From Methanobacteriota archaeon (GTDB taxonomy: Archaea; Halobacteriota; Methanosarcinia; Methanosarcinales; Methanoperedenaceae): 13,238 nt of DNA. Made by a program: the position numbers and the translations under genes. The DNA lies in the NCBI GenBank assembly GCA_018900975.1, contig JAHIFK010000275.1, positions 1-13,238 of the forward strand, written 5' to 3'. How positions within the stretch are numbered: position 1 is the stretch's first letter; each line of letters begins with the position of its first letter. Positions 6,383-13,000 of the stretch are shown piece after piece. The notes under the pieces were generated by a model. It was not told where the DNA came from. It made no database searches and saw only the letters and a list, made by a program, of their open reading frames with translations.

Positions 6383-8275
6383 ATGAGGGAAAAAAACGGG
6401 ATAATGAATAAAACAGAAGCATCAAAACTGAAAGCGATATTGTCTATCGCTTCGATAGATATCACTCTTGAGTTTGACAGGATACTGCATAGTATCATGG
6501 AGATCACATGCGTTGCTATGAATGCGCATTCTGGGACGATAATGCTGGTGGATGAAGCGACAGGTGAGATAAGGATTGCAGCATCGCATGGATTGGGGCA
6601 CGATTATATTGAAAAGGTTTCTGACGCTGCAAGAAAAGCCGGGGTGAATCTTGCATCTGGTCCACAGGGAACAGCGATTAAGACAGGTACGTTCTGCCCT
6701 GTACCGAATATCTTCGAAGAACCCGGATCAAGACCATGGCATGACATTTCAAAAAAACTGGGTTTTTCATCTCAGATTTTCGCGCCGATTAAAAAAGGCA
6801 CTGTTACAACAGGTCTAATTGGCGTTAACTGGGCGAAACCGCGCCAGTTCACAGATGATGAGATCAATTTCGTGAAAGATGCTGCGTCACATGCCGCGAT
6901 CGTGATACAGAACGCACAAACAACCGATGGATCGAAGAACACTATCATGGAACTTAAGAGATCAGAGGAAAAATACAGGAACGGTGAGCAAAAATTCATG
7001 GAGATACGAAGGCGGCTTGTCAAAGACGGGGACAGGATAACTGCGATACATGGTTTAGGCAGGGACATAACTGAAAATATGAAAATGGAACAGCAGCTTC
7101 AGGCAACCAATGAGAAATTAATAAAATCCTATGAAGAACTCAAGGAAGCTGAAGAGAAATACAGAGACCTCTTCGAGAATGCCGGGGACTACATGTACAC
7201 CCTCGATACTGAAGGTTATTTCCAGACCATAAATAGTGCAGGGCTTAAGATACTTGGATGCACAAAAGAAGAAGTGATAGGAACACATATATCGAAGTGG
7301 CTCACGCAGGAAAGCCTGGTTGTCTCCCAGGAAGTCCTGAAAAAACAGATATCGGGAGAAAACCTGGATTATCCTGTTATTATTGAGGTGATATGCAAGA
7401 ACAAAGAGCACAGGTGGGGCGAGGTAAGAACGCGGTATATAAAAGACGGAAACCGGATAACAGGTGTGCACGGCATAGCCAGGGATATAACCGAAAAAAA
7501 GCGACTGGAGATGCAGCTTCAGGATTACAATGAGAAATTAGAAAGATCCTGTGAAGAACTTATTGAAGCAGACAGGGTAAAAACAGAATTCATCTCAAAA
7601 ATAACCCATGAACTGTTAACGCCGCTCACGTCAATTAAGGGATTCACTGAATTGCTCAGCGATGAAACGTGCGGAGATATAAATGAAGAGCAAAAGAAGA
7701 AACTGGACATCATTTACAGGAATACTGAGAAGTTGATAGGGCTCATAAAGGAATTACTGGACATTGGTCACCTTGAAAAGAACAAGTTCGGACTGCAATT
7801 CGGACTGGTTTCCATGAACGATATTATTACAAGATCAATAAAAAATATCAATCAGCAGGCAAAAGAAAAGGACATCTCAATCATCCGGGATATTAAAAAG
7901 CTTCCCGGTATATGGGGAGATGAGGAACGCTTAACACATGTCTTAACCAACATTCTTGCCAATGCAATAAAATTCACACCTTCAAAAGGAACCGTGAAAA
8001 TAATGGCAGATGAGGATAAAATGGGTATTAAGATCAGCGTAACAGATACAGGAATCGGCATCCCGGAGGACAAGCTTACATGCATATTTGAGAGATTCTA
8101 CCAGATAGACAGTTCATCCAACAGGAGATACGGCGGCGCCGGTCTAGGACTTTCGATATGTAAGAGCATAATAGAGAACCACTATGGTTCGATATGGGCC
8201 GAGAGCACGGGATGCGGCAGTACATTTAACATTGTGCTGCCCAAACTGGCTCAACGTAAGAAAAAAGGGGTGTGA
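6383..8275 (+). CDS. Soluble GAF-PAS sensor histidine kinase with a deleted first PAS core
   Basis: This 630-residue cytosolic sensor kinase shows no membrane segment. Residues about 15-180 form a GAF domain (FDRILHSIMEITCVAM, GTIMLVDEATGEIRIAASHGLG). Residues 201-240 are the PAC tail of a PAS domain whose core is missing. Residues about 257-375 are a complete PAS domain (EEKYRDLFENAGDYMYTLD ... HGIARDITEKK). HisKA follows, with phosphoacceptor H409 in ITHELLTPLTSIKGF. The HATPase domain has the N box at N527, DTGIGIP at 555-561 and GGAGLGL at 584-590, so the kinase core is intact. No response regulator is next to it. The permease gene starts six bases after its stop, so the two are probably co-transcribed. 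Start is ATG at 6383 or, equally possible, ATG at 6404 (MNKTEASKLKAIL). Confidence 0.93.
   Translation: MREKNGIMNKTEASKLKAILSIASIDITLEFDRILHSIMEITCVAMNAHSGTIMLVDEATGEIRIAASHGLGHDYIEKVSDAARKAGVNLASGPQGTAIKTGTFCPVPNIFEEPGSRPWHDISKKLGFSSQIFAPIKKGTVTTGLIGVNWAKPRQFTDDEINFVKDAASHAAIVIQNAQTTDGSKNTIMELKRSEEKYRNGEQKFMEIRRRLVKDGDRITAIHGLGRDITENMKMEQQLQATNEKLIKSYEELKEAEEKYRDLFENAGDYMYTLDTEGYFQTINSAGLKILGCTKEEVIGTHISKWLTQESLVVSQEVLKKQISGENLDYPVIIEVICKNKEHRWGEVRTRYIKDGNRITGVHGIARDITEKKRLEMQLQDYNEKLERSCEELIEADRVKTEFISKITHELLTPLTSIKGFTELLSDETCGDINEEQKKKLDIIYRNTEKLIGLIKELLDIGHLEKNKFGLQFGLVSMNDIITRSIKNINQQAKEKDISIIRDIKKLPGIWGDEERLTHVLTNILANAIKFTPSKGTVKIMADEDKMGIKISVTDTGIGIPEDKLTCIFERFYQIDSSSNRRYGGAGLGLSICKSIIENHYGSIWAESTGCGSTFNIVLPKLAQRKKKGV
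7018..7560 (+). repeat. Internal duplication of the PAC-linker segment in the histidine kinase gene
   Basis: Bases about 7018-7140 and 7438-7560 are clearly related copies offset by exactly 420 bases (140 codons). Both encode KDG-RIT--HG--RDITE, then an M/LE-QLQ--NEKL linker and EEL. Stretches such as CAGCTTCAGG and AATGAGAAATTA are identical in both. This marks a past tandem duplication of a PAS unit. Confidence 0.8.
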
Positions 8276-8281
8276 AGGCGA

Positions 8282-9052
8282 TTGTTCGACAGGTATGCAG
8301 CTTCATTTTACAAGAACTGGATAATAGCTAAACGAAATTTTTTTACGGTTTTTGAGGTAATATTCTGGCCATTTATCAGTCTTATGTCGATAGGACTGAT
8401 GACGGGTTTCTTATCGATCGAACAGGATAAGATATCCTTCATACTGATAGGAGCGGTCGCCTTCAGCATTGTCCAGGTTTGCCAGATAGATATTGCATAT
8501 GTTATGCTGTTCGATATGTGGAGCAAGAGCGTCAAACACACCTTCATAGCACCGGTCAGTGGCAAACACCTTGTGATCGGGTCACTACTGTTCGGTATGC
8601 TGCGCTCAAGTATGGTTTTTGGTATCCTTGTGTTAATAAGTTTCTATGCTTTCGGTTTTAATTTTCTTGCTGCGGGTGTGATACCAGTTCTTGTATTTAT
8701 GGCCGGGCTTTTCCTGACCTCGGCCTCTGTCGGAATCCTTGTTTGTATATCAATCCTGACTTTCGGGCAGCGCGCAGAGGTTGCAGCATGGACGATCACT
8801 GGAATTATGATGTTCGTGTGCGGTATTTATTATCCCGTGTCGGTGCTGCCGGAAGGCTTGCAGATAATCGCACGCGCCATACCGCTCACATATTTCCTTG
8901 AATACATGCGCTCTTTCTTCGGCTCAGGTGAAACGAACCTGGTTATCGGGTTCGGACTTGCGGTATTTTATTTTGTTGCAGGTATTTTTGCTCTTGACAG
9001 GGCGATAATTGGCGCAAGAAGGTCGGGCATAATGCTTCGGCTTTCGGAATAA
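8282..9052 (+). CDS. ABC-2 type transporter permease without an adjacent ATPase
   Basis: This 256-residue integral membrane protein of the ABC-2 permease class has about six hydrophobic segments, near residues 22-42, 50-75, 100-125, 130-160, 165-187 and 218-240. It carries the family loops SVKHTFIAPVSGKHLVIG after the second segment and CGIYYPVSVLPEG before the last. The only possible upstream start in frame is TTG at 8282, because TGA at 8273 closes the frame. GAAGGCGA just before it is a weak ribosome binding site. The gene follows the histidine kinase by six bases. No ATPase gene is adjacent, so it must use an ATPase encoded elsewhere, for instance the one ending at 410 or an unlinked one. 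The substrate is unknown. Confidence 0.88.
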   Translation: MFDRYAASFYKNWIIAKRNFFTVFEVIFWPFISLMSIGLMTGFLSIEQDKISFILIGAVAFSIVQVCQIDIAYVMLFDMWSKSVKHTFIAPVSGKHLVIGSLLFGMLRSSMVFGILVLISFYAFGFNFLAAGVIPVLVFMAGLFLTSASVGILVCISILTFGQRAEVAAWTITGIMMFVCGIYYPVSVLPEGLQIIARAIPLTYFLEYMRSFFGSGETNLVIGFGLAVFYFVAGIFALDRAIIGARRSGIMLRLSE

Positions 9053-9099
9053 TTCATATCAAACATGATTTTCCATATCCATTACCCGTTCTTTCAAGA

Positions 9100-9110
9100 A
9101 GTTATATTTA
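9100..9110 (+). promoter_or_regulatory. TATA-like sequence upstream of the short ORF at 9134
   Basis: GTTATATTTA at 9101-9110 is centred about 28 bases before the ATG at 9134, the spacing of a leaderless archaeal promoter. No ribosome binding site precedes the ATG. The promoter may predate the decay of the gene it serves. Confidence 0.4.
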
Positions 9111-9133
9111 CCTTAGCAGGCATTTGATTTAGC

Positions 9134-9319
9134 ATGTCAAGAATAGTAATTTTAGGTCTTGGAAGCGGGGGTTTTGCAGCTTCTCTTGCGATACGTAACG
9201 GCATGGACATTTATTCACTCTTCCGGACAGAGATGGCTTACTGTCCGATGCTGGCAGAGAATTACGATGTGCTGAACAAGGCCTGTGATTTCGCGGTGAG
9301 AAGGATGGGCAGGAAATGA
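9134..9319 (+). pseudogene. Remnant of an FAD/NAD(P)-dependent disulfide-reductase-like protein with an internal deletion
   Basis: The 61 codons begin RIVILGLGSGGFAAS, a GxGxxG dinucleotide-binding start as in flavoprotein pyridine nucleotide-disulfide oxidoreductases. Directly after it comes LAIRNGMDIYSLFRTEMAYCP and YDVLNKACDFAVRRM. This resembles the C-terminal end of NADH oxidase/CoA-disulfide reductase-like proteins, where an xAI-xGM---L---E-AY-P motif precedes a D-V---A segment. A normal family member has about 440 residues, so nearly all of the FAD, NAD and dimerisation domains would be missing, apparently by an in-frame deletion around codons 15-20. I treat it as a broken gene. A genuine small protein is possible, and the family match is from memory of motifs, not from an alignment. 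Confidence 0.5.
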
Positions 9320-9644
9320 TGTTTGATTTTATTCACCGCAAAGTCAGCTATGAATGGTGTTCATAGATAACAATGAAAACTGGCAACATAACGACGTTTA
9401 CAACGAACAAATACGAACTCGAACGAACTCCGGCGGCATGAGTTCGTAAAGCGACACCTCGCTTTATGCGGTGTTCAGGTATGCGAAGCATACCTGTCGT
9501 TTGATAAAACTTTCCTAAAGTTTTCAGTTCGCACGAGTTCGTTGTTTATTACTGTGTTTTCATTCCAGAGCGCAAAGGACGCAAAGATAAGTTCAAAACG
9601 TTTGGTTTTTAACCATAAATATTCTTATGCGTTGTTCCAGATGA
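9320..9644. other. Non-coding gap rich in inverted repeats
   Basis: About 325 bases separate the broken oxidoreductase from the end of the small gene at 9645. I see no convincing gene. The stretch holds a compact set of hairpins (9348-9564) and flanking copies of CGCAAAG (9337-9343, 9571-9577, 9580-9586), the last two forming a GCAAAG-GAC-GCAAAG direct repeat. It looks like accumulated small repeat elements rather than an ordinary spacer. Confidence 0.7.
9348..9564. repeat. Nested inverted-repeat element (MITE-like or structured RNA)
   Basis: Outer arms AATGAAAAC (9372-9380) and GTTTTCATT (9556-9564) enclose ACAACGAAC (9400-9408) and GTTCGTTGT (9537-9545). Inside are local hairpins: ACGAACTC/GAGTTCGT (9423-9430/9440-9447), AAAGCG/CGCTTT (9448-9453/9460-9465), a 9-bp stem with a GAA loop (9476-9496) and an 8-bp stem with a CCT loop (9506-9524). 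A separate 7-bp hairpin lies at 9348-9366. CGAACTC recurs four times in either orientation. There is no coding capacity. It could be a small non-autonomous element or a transcribed structured RNA, and the sequence does not decide between them. Confidence 0.65.
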
Positions 9645-9938
9645 TCATATATTATCCCCCAGCACCTTCTCCAGCATTTCGAACCTCTCAACCGCCTTAT
9701 CCTTCCCCGCAACGCGTCTTATTATCGCTCGTCCGGTATTGAAAACAATTATCTTTTCAACCGGTAAATTCGTGAGAACCATCATCTCGCCATCTGGCGT
9801 CACCTGCACTCCATCGAAGTGTTTCTTAAGTTCCTCCACAGCCTGAGCGGTCATTTTTACAATTCCAAGCTCAGCCTCCCCGCTGAAAAGGTCTTCATCT
9901 CCCCTTGTGAAGCATGGCTCGATGGTAATTATTTTCAT
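9645..9938 (-). CDS. Small conserved-looking archaeal protein of unknown function, coupled to coaBC
   Basis: I do not recognise this 97-residue protein with certainty. It has a plausible alpha/beta layout: strand KIITIEPC, then an acidic segment DEDLFSGEAELGIVKM, helix TAQAVEELKKHF, strands VQVTPDGEMMVLTNL and EKIIVFNTGRAIIRRV, and a final helix KAVERFEMLEKVL. The block VFNTGRAIIRRV followed by an Ala-containing helix is reminiscent of the second half of a TATA-binding-protein repeat (LIFSSGK then a helix). This is only a resemblance. The ATG lies one base after the coaBC stop, so translation is probably coupled. A role linked to coenzyme A synthesis is possible from context but unproven. Confidence 0.75.
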   Translation of the reverse strand: MKIITIEPCFTRGDEDLFSGEAELGIVKMTAQAVEELKKHFDGVQVTPDGEMMVLTNLPVEKIIVFNTGRAIIRRVAGKDKAVERFEMLEKVLGDNI

Positions 9939-9939
9939 T

Positions 9940-11187
9940 CTAAATGAATGCCTCTACCTTATCCATTATCTCTAACGCTATCTCCCGCTTGGTACCGCTA
10001 ACGCGCTTTATACCGGTATCTATCAGATAGACGTCGTTGTCCTCTGTCCCCATCCCGCCTGAAGAAACGTCATTTGCAACTACCATGCTCAGTGACGATC
10101 CCTCCATCGAACTTTGCGCCCGCTTTATCAGTTCATCCTCTGTAATTCCGGTCTCAGCTTTAAAACCAATTATCTTAAGGTCAGGATATTTCCTGCGCAC
10201 CTCTGTTATGAGCTTGGGCGCACGCTCCAATGTAAGTGTGACATCTTTTCCCGACTTTATCTTTTCTTTAGAAGGCATTACTGTAAAATCAGATATAGCA
10301 GCCGCGCTTATGAGAAGATCGCATCCCTTACCCACTTCTTCGATCACAGTTTCTGTCATATCTTTGGCGCTCTCAACGTTAAATTCACATATTCCCTGGA
10401 TGCCCATGCAGCCATTGTGGACGAGTGCAACTTGTGCGCCTCTCCTGAAAGCCTCAAGCGCCAATTCCACCCCCGTTTTCCCGGATGCGCGGTTGGTTAT
10501 TATCCTTATCGGATCGATAGATTCAGAAGTCGCGCCACCTGTGATGATAATACGCTTTCCTGCAAGCGTCTTCTTACTGAGCGCCCTTTCCACCCGAAGC
10601 ACGATCTCATGAGTGGAAGCGATTTTTGCCGCGCCTTCGTCAAGTACCGGATTGATGAACTCCACTCCGAGCCCATTGAGTTTTCCAATATTTTCGATAA
10701 CGATAGGATGGTTGTACATGGACTCATGCATCGCAGGAACTATCATTATCGGGATACCTGAGCCAAAAGCCGTTGTAGCAAAGGTCGTGACAGTTGTATC
10801 GTCAATTCCGTGGGCAATTTTCCCGATGGTGTTAGCTGTACAGGGCGCGATAAGAAGAAGTGATGCCTTCCCCCCGATGCCGCAAAATCCCACATGCTCA
10901 ACTGCGCCTGTTATTTCTGTGATCACATGGTTTACAGTTGCGTATTTCATCGCCTCATGATGAAGTATTTTCTGTGCATCCTTTGTCATTACCGCATGCA
11001 CATTCGCACCATGACGCATGAGTTCACGCGCAAGCTCAACGCATCGAACAGCGGCGATGCTGCCTGTTATGCAAAGAACGATGGTCATGCCGTCAAGAGA
11101 ACGTGAAGATTTTAATACACCAGTCATATCTTTCATGTATTGTTTGAAAAGATAAGAATGTTTTGATTGATCCGACCCAAAACCCAA
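9940..11187 (-). CDS. coaBC: Bifunctional phosphopantothenoylcysteine decarboxylase / phosphopantothenate-cysteine ligase
   Basis: CoaBC catalyses two steps of coenzyme A synthesis: CTP-dependent joining of cysteine to 4'-phosphopantothenate, then FMN-dependent decarboxylation to 4'-phosphopantetheine. With the TTG at 11187 counted as residue 1, the CoaC flavoprotein domain spans about 34-195: GSIAA at 42-46, the likely active-site H98 in VEHVGF, and PAMHESMYNHP from 151. The CoaB domain begins near 205, with ITGGATSESIDPIR, NRASGKTG, the SAAISDF motif and the lysine region EKIKSG. The domain order and total length are normal. The start is unsure: the TTG has no ribosome binding site, and ATGs at 11136 and 11127 give N-termini of more usual length. 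The small gene at 9645-9938 follows after one base. mqnB diverges across a 242-bp gap. Confidence 0.94.
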   Translation of the reverse strand: MGFGSDQSKHSYLFKQYMKDMTGVLKSSRSLDGMTIVLCITGSIAAVRCVELARELMRHGANVHAVMTKDAQKILHHEAMKYATVNHVITEITGAVEHVGFCGIGGKASLLLIAPCTANTIGKIAHGIDDTTVTTFATTAFGSGIPIMIVPAMHESMYNHPIVIENIGKLNGLGVEFINPVLDEGAAKIASTHEIVLRVERALSKKTLAGKRIIITGGATSESIDPIRIITNRASGKTGVELALEAFRRGAQVALVHNGCMGIQGICEFNVESAKDMTETVIEEVGKGCDLLISAAAISDFTVMPSKEKIKSGKDVTLTLERAPKLITEVRRKYPDLKIIGFKAETGITEDELIKRAQSSMEGSSLSMVVANDVSSGGMGTEDNDVYLIDTGIKRVSGTKREIALEIMDKVEAFI

Positions 11188-11205
11188 TGTTTGTTATCAT
11201 TCTCG

Positions 11206-11262
11206 ACCTGCGTTTATGCAGGTGACTGGAAGGTTTATGTTATTGCAAAAGAGGTATATACT
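11206..11262 (-). promoter_or_regulatory. Putative coaBC promoter with a small hairpin
   Basis: On the minus strand GTATATACCTC (about 11261-11251) is a TATA-like sequence roughly 65 bases before the TTG start of coaBC and farther from the internal ATGs. Downstream of it, ACCTGC and GCAGGT (11206-11211/11218-11223) form a 6-bp hairpin that would lie in the leader. No known riboswitch is recognised here. Confidence 0.35.
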
Positions 11263-11302
11263 AATTCATTGGTCATTGGTTAAGAGAAGAATCATGAAAT
11301 AG

Positions 11303-11376
11303 GAACACGGATGGCGCGGATGACACGGATGCATACGGATCCGTGAAAATCCGTCTGATCCGTGTCATCCGTGTTC
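11303..11376. repeat. Imperfect palindromic repeat with 9-bp periodicity
   Basis: The left arm carries ACACGGATG, GCGCGGATG, ACACGGATG and CATACGGAT, four tandem 9-bp units. The right arm returns the complement: ATCCGT (11349-11354) and then bases 11357-11376, which pair with GAACACGGATG and ACACGGAT of the left arm if one 9-bp unit (GCGCGGATG) is looped out. The central loop is CCGTGAAA. This is a degenerate repeat of a type found scattered in intergenic DNA of many genomes, and no function is established. It occupies much of the 11188-11429 gap. The rest of that gap appears to be promoter DNA for coaBC and mqnB. Confidence 0.8.
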
Positions 11377-11429
11377 TCGTTTCAAACCAAATCTGAAAAA
11401 CATGGTAAATTGATAACACAGGTACAATA

Positions 11430-12140
11430 ATGACTCTCGCCCTCATCGCGCCAACGCCAGTTGAATCAAAAGAAATAAGACATAAAATACGTCAGGCGCC
11501 GGGTGATGAGCCGAAAACCATTTTTAAAGGAGATTTAGAAGGCAAAAGTGTAATATTTACACACTGCGGCGTGGGAAAGGTCAATGCGGCGCATTCCGCT
11601 ACTATAATCCTTGAGAAATATGAGGTGGACGTTCTGATACTATTTGGCATCGGGGGCGCGTACCCGGATTCAGGACTTAATATCGGCGACATCGCTATCG
11701 CGGAAAGTGAGAACTACGGGGAAGAAGGTGTGATAACAAAAGATGGCTGGAGCCCCATGGAATTCACAGGTTTTCCATTTTTGAGGAAAGAGAAGGAGTA
11801 TTACAATAATTTTCCGCTGGATATAAAATTTGCGAAAATAGCGGTAAAAGCCTCAAAAGATTGCGGTTTTGACACTAAACAGGGGAATTTCGTAACCGTG
11901 TCGCAATGCTCGGGAACCCGTGAAAGCGGAGAAATCATAAGGCGGCGATTTGACGGGATCTGCGAGAACATGGAAGGCGCGGCTGTTGCGCATATCTGCG
12001 CCATGTACGGCGTCCCAATGGTTGAAGTCCGGGGCATTAGCAATATAATCGAGGACAGGGATATGAAGAGATGGAATATTGACCGTGCGGCTTTGAATTG
12101 CAATAAAGTGATTATAGAACTTGTCAGGAAATTAAAATGA
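11430..12140 (+). CDS. mqnB: Futalosine hydrolase (menaquinone biosynthesis)
   Basis: MqnB cleaves futalosine to dehypoxanthinyl-futalosine and hypoxanthine in the futalosine pathway to menaquinone. The 236-residue protein belongs to the purine nucleoside phosphorylase/nucleosidase fold. It shows THCGVGKVNAAHSA, FGIGGAYP (72-79) after a strand, the GNFVTVSQCSG segment and ENMEGAAVAHICAMYGVP with the substrate-binding ENMEG at 179-183, followed by RGISNIIEDRDMKRW, which is characteristic of MqnB. The length is normal. AGGT at 11420-11423 is only a weak ribosome binding site. The stop overlaps the mqnD start as ATGA, so the two enzymes are made together, and the adjacency itself supports the assignment over a general nucleosidase. 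Confidence 0.92.
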   Translation: MTLALIAPTPVESKEIRHKIRQAPGDEPKTIFKGDLEGKSVIFTHCGVGKVNAAHSATIILEKYEVDVLILFGIGGAYPDSGLNIGDIAIAESENYGEEGVITKDGWSPMEFTGFPFLRKEKEYYNNFPLDIKFAKIAVKASKDCGFDTKQGNFVTVSQCSGTRESGEIIRRRFDGICENMEGAAVAHICAMYGVPMVEVRGISNIIEDRDMKRWNIDRAALNCNKVIIELVRKLK

Positions 12141-12964
12141 AAAAACTCTCCCTGGGCTATTCCCCATGCCCCAACGATACGTTCATCTTCTATGCGCTGG
12201 CTCATAAAAAAGTCAGGGGCAGCGTGGAATTCTCTGAAACCCTGAAGGATGTGGAGACGCTTAACAGGATGGCGCTGCGTGGGGAACTTGATGTGACAAA
12301 GGTCTCTTTCAGCGCTTTTTGTCATCTCAGGAAGGATTACTGCCTGCTCCACAGTGGAAGCGCGCTTGGAAGGGGCTGCGGTCCCCTGATAGTGGCTAAG
12401 GACAGGATAAATATCGCAGATCTTGCTGGGAAAAAAATAGCCATCCCCGGAAAAATGACAACAGCTTACCTGCTATTGCAGTTATTTGATCATGATATCA
12501 GGAATGTGGTTGAGATGCGTTTTGACCGCATCATGAACGCTGTGAGCATGGGCACAGTGGACGCCGGACTCATAATACATGAAGGGCGGTTCACCTATCC
12601 GAAATACGGTCTTATGGAGCTTGTTGACCTTGGCGAATGGTGGGAAGAGGAAACAGGTCTTACCATACCCCTTGGAGGGATTGTGGCGAAGAGGGGTCTT
12701 GGGGCGGAAGTAATAAACGAGGTTGACCGGATGCTAAAAAAGAGCGTTGAGTTTGCTTTTGCGAACCGGAGCATGACTCGCGATTACATAAAAGAACATG
12801 CGCAGGAACTGGATGATGAAGTTATTGACCAGCATATCGGGCTGTATGTGAATGATTATACACTGGATATAGGGGATGGAGTTGCTGCTGTGAGGGAATT
12901 ATTAAAAAGGGCTGAGGAATTGCATCTGGTTCCACATTCTGATAAGAATATCTTTATTGATTGA
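12137..12964 (+). CDS. mqnD: 1,4-dihydroxy-6-naphthoate synthase (menaquinone biosynthesis)
   Basis: MqnD converts cyclic dehypoxanthine futalosine to 1,4-dihydroxy-6-naphthoate, the naphthoquinone ring precursor. The 275-residue protein has the periplasmic-binding-protein-like fold of the MqnA/MqnD family. It shows YSPCPNDTFIFYAL from residue 8, a DVTKVSFSAF block, GSALGRGCGPLIVAK, AIPGKMTTA, and LIIHEGRFTY with H148 in the position of the proposed catalytic histidine. The C-terminal part is helical, including the YIKEHAQELDDEVIDQHIGLYVN segment common to MqnD. AGGA lies seven bases before the ATG, and the gene overlaps mqnB by four bases. The other pathway enzymes (MqnA, MqnC and later prenylation steps) are not in the window. 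Their presence elsewhere is expected but not shown. Confidence 0.95.
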   Translation: MKKLSLGYSPCPNDTFIFYALAHKKVRGSVEFSETLKDVETLNRMALRGELDVTKVSFSAFCHLRKDYCLLHSGSALGRGCGPLIVAKDRINIADLAGKKIAIPGKMTTAYLLLQLFDHDIRNVVEMRFDRIMNAVSMGTVDAGLIIHEGRFTYPKYGLMELVDLGEWWEEETGLTIPLGGIVAKRGLGAEVINEVDRMLKKSVEFAFANRSMTRDYIKEHAQELDDEVIDQHIGLYVNDYTLDIGDGVAAVRELLKRAEELHLVPHSDKNIFID

Positions 12965-12968
12965 CACA

Positions 12969-12983
12969 AGTTTATAAATATAA
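12969..12983 (+). promoter_or_regulatory. TATA box of the terminal ATPase gene (leaderless type)
   Basis: TTTATAAATATA at 12971-12982 is a strong archaeal TATA box centred about 26 bases before the ATG at 13001. No ribosome binding site precedes that ATG, so transcription probably starts at or next to the start codon. Confidence 0.7.
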
Positions 12984-13000
12984 AAAATAATAAGAGCATT

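Noticed and set aside
8272..8284. GTG at 8272 as start of the second permease
   Set aside because: It is in a different frame from the permease; the in-frame stop at 8273-8275 leaves TTG at 8282 as the first possible start.
9134..9319. Frameshift in the short reductase-like gene
   Set aside because: Both recognisable ends are in the same frame and only about 60 codons apart, so an internal deletion explains it better than a frameshift.
9348..9564. CRISPR array or tRNA in the repeat-rich gap
   Set aside because: Repeats are inverted and of unequal length with no regular spacers, and no cloverleaf or T-loop sequence is seen.
9542..9742. 66-codon plus-strand open frame entering the small gene at 9645
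   Set aside because: It covers repeat DNA and the antisense of the small gene; the protein is Pro/Ser-rich with no domain.
10037..10761. Two long open frames (191 and 215 codons) on the plus strand opposite coaBC
   Set aside because: They lie antisense to a clearly conserved gene, have no recognisable motifs and overlap each other in different frames.
11188..11302. Riboswitch upstream of coaBC
   Set aside because: Only one 6-bp hairpin is visible and no known aptamer motif is recognised.
11801..12352. 183-codon open frame on the minus strand across the mqnB-mqnD junction
   Set aside because: It is antisense to two well-supported enzymes and has no recognisable domain.
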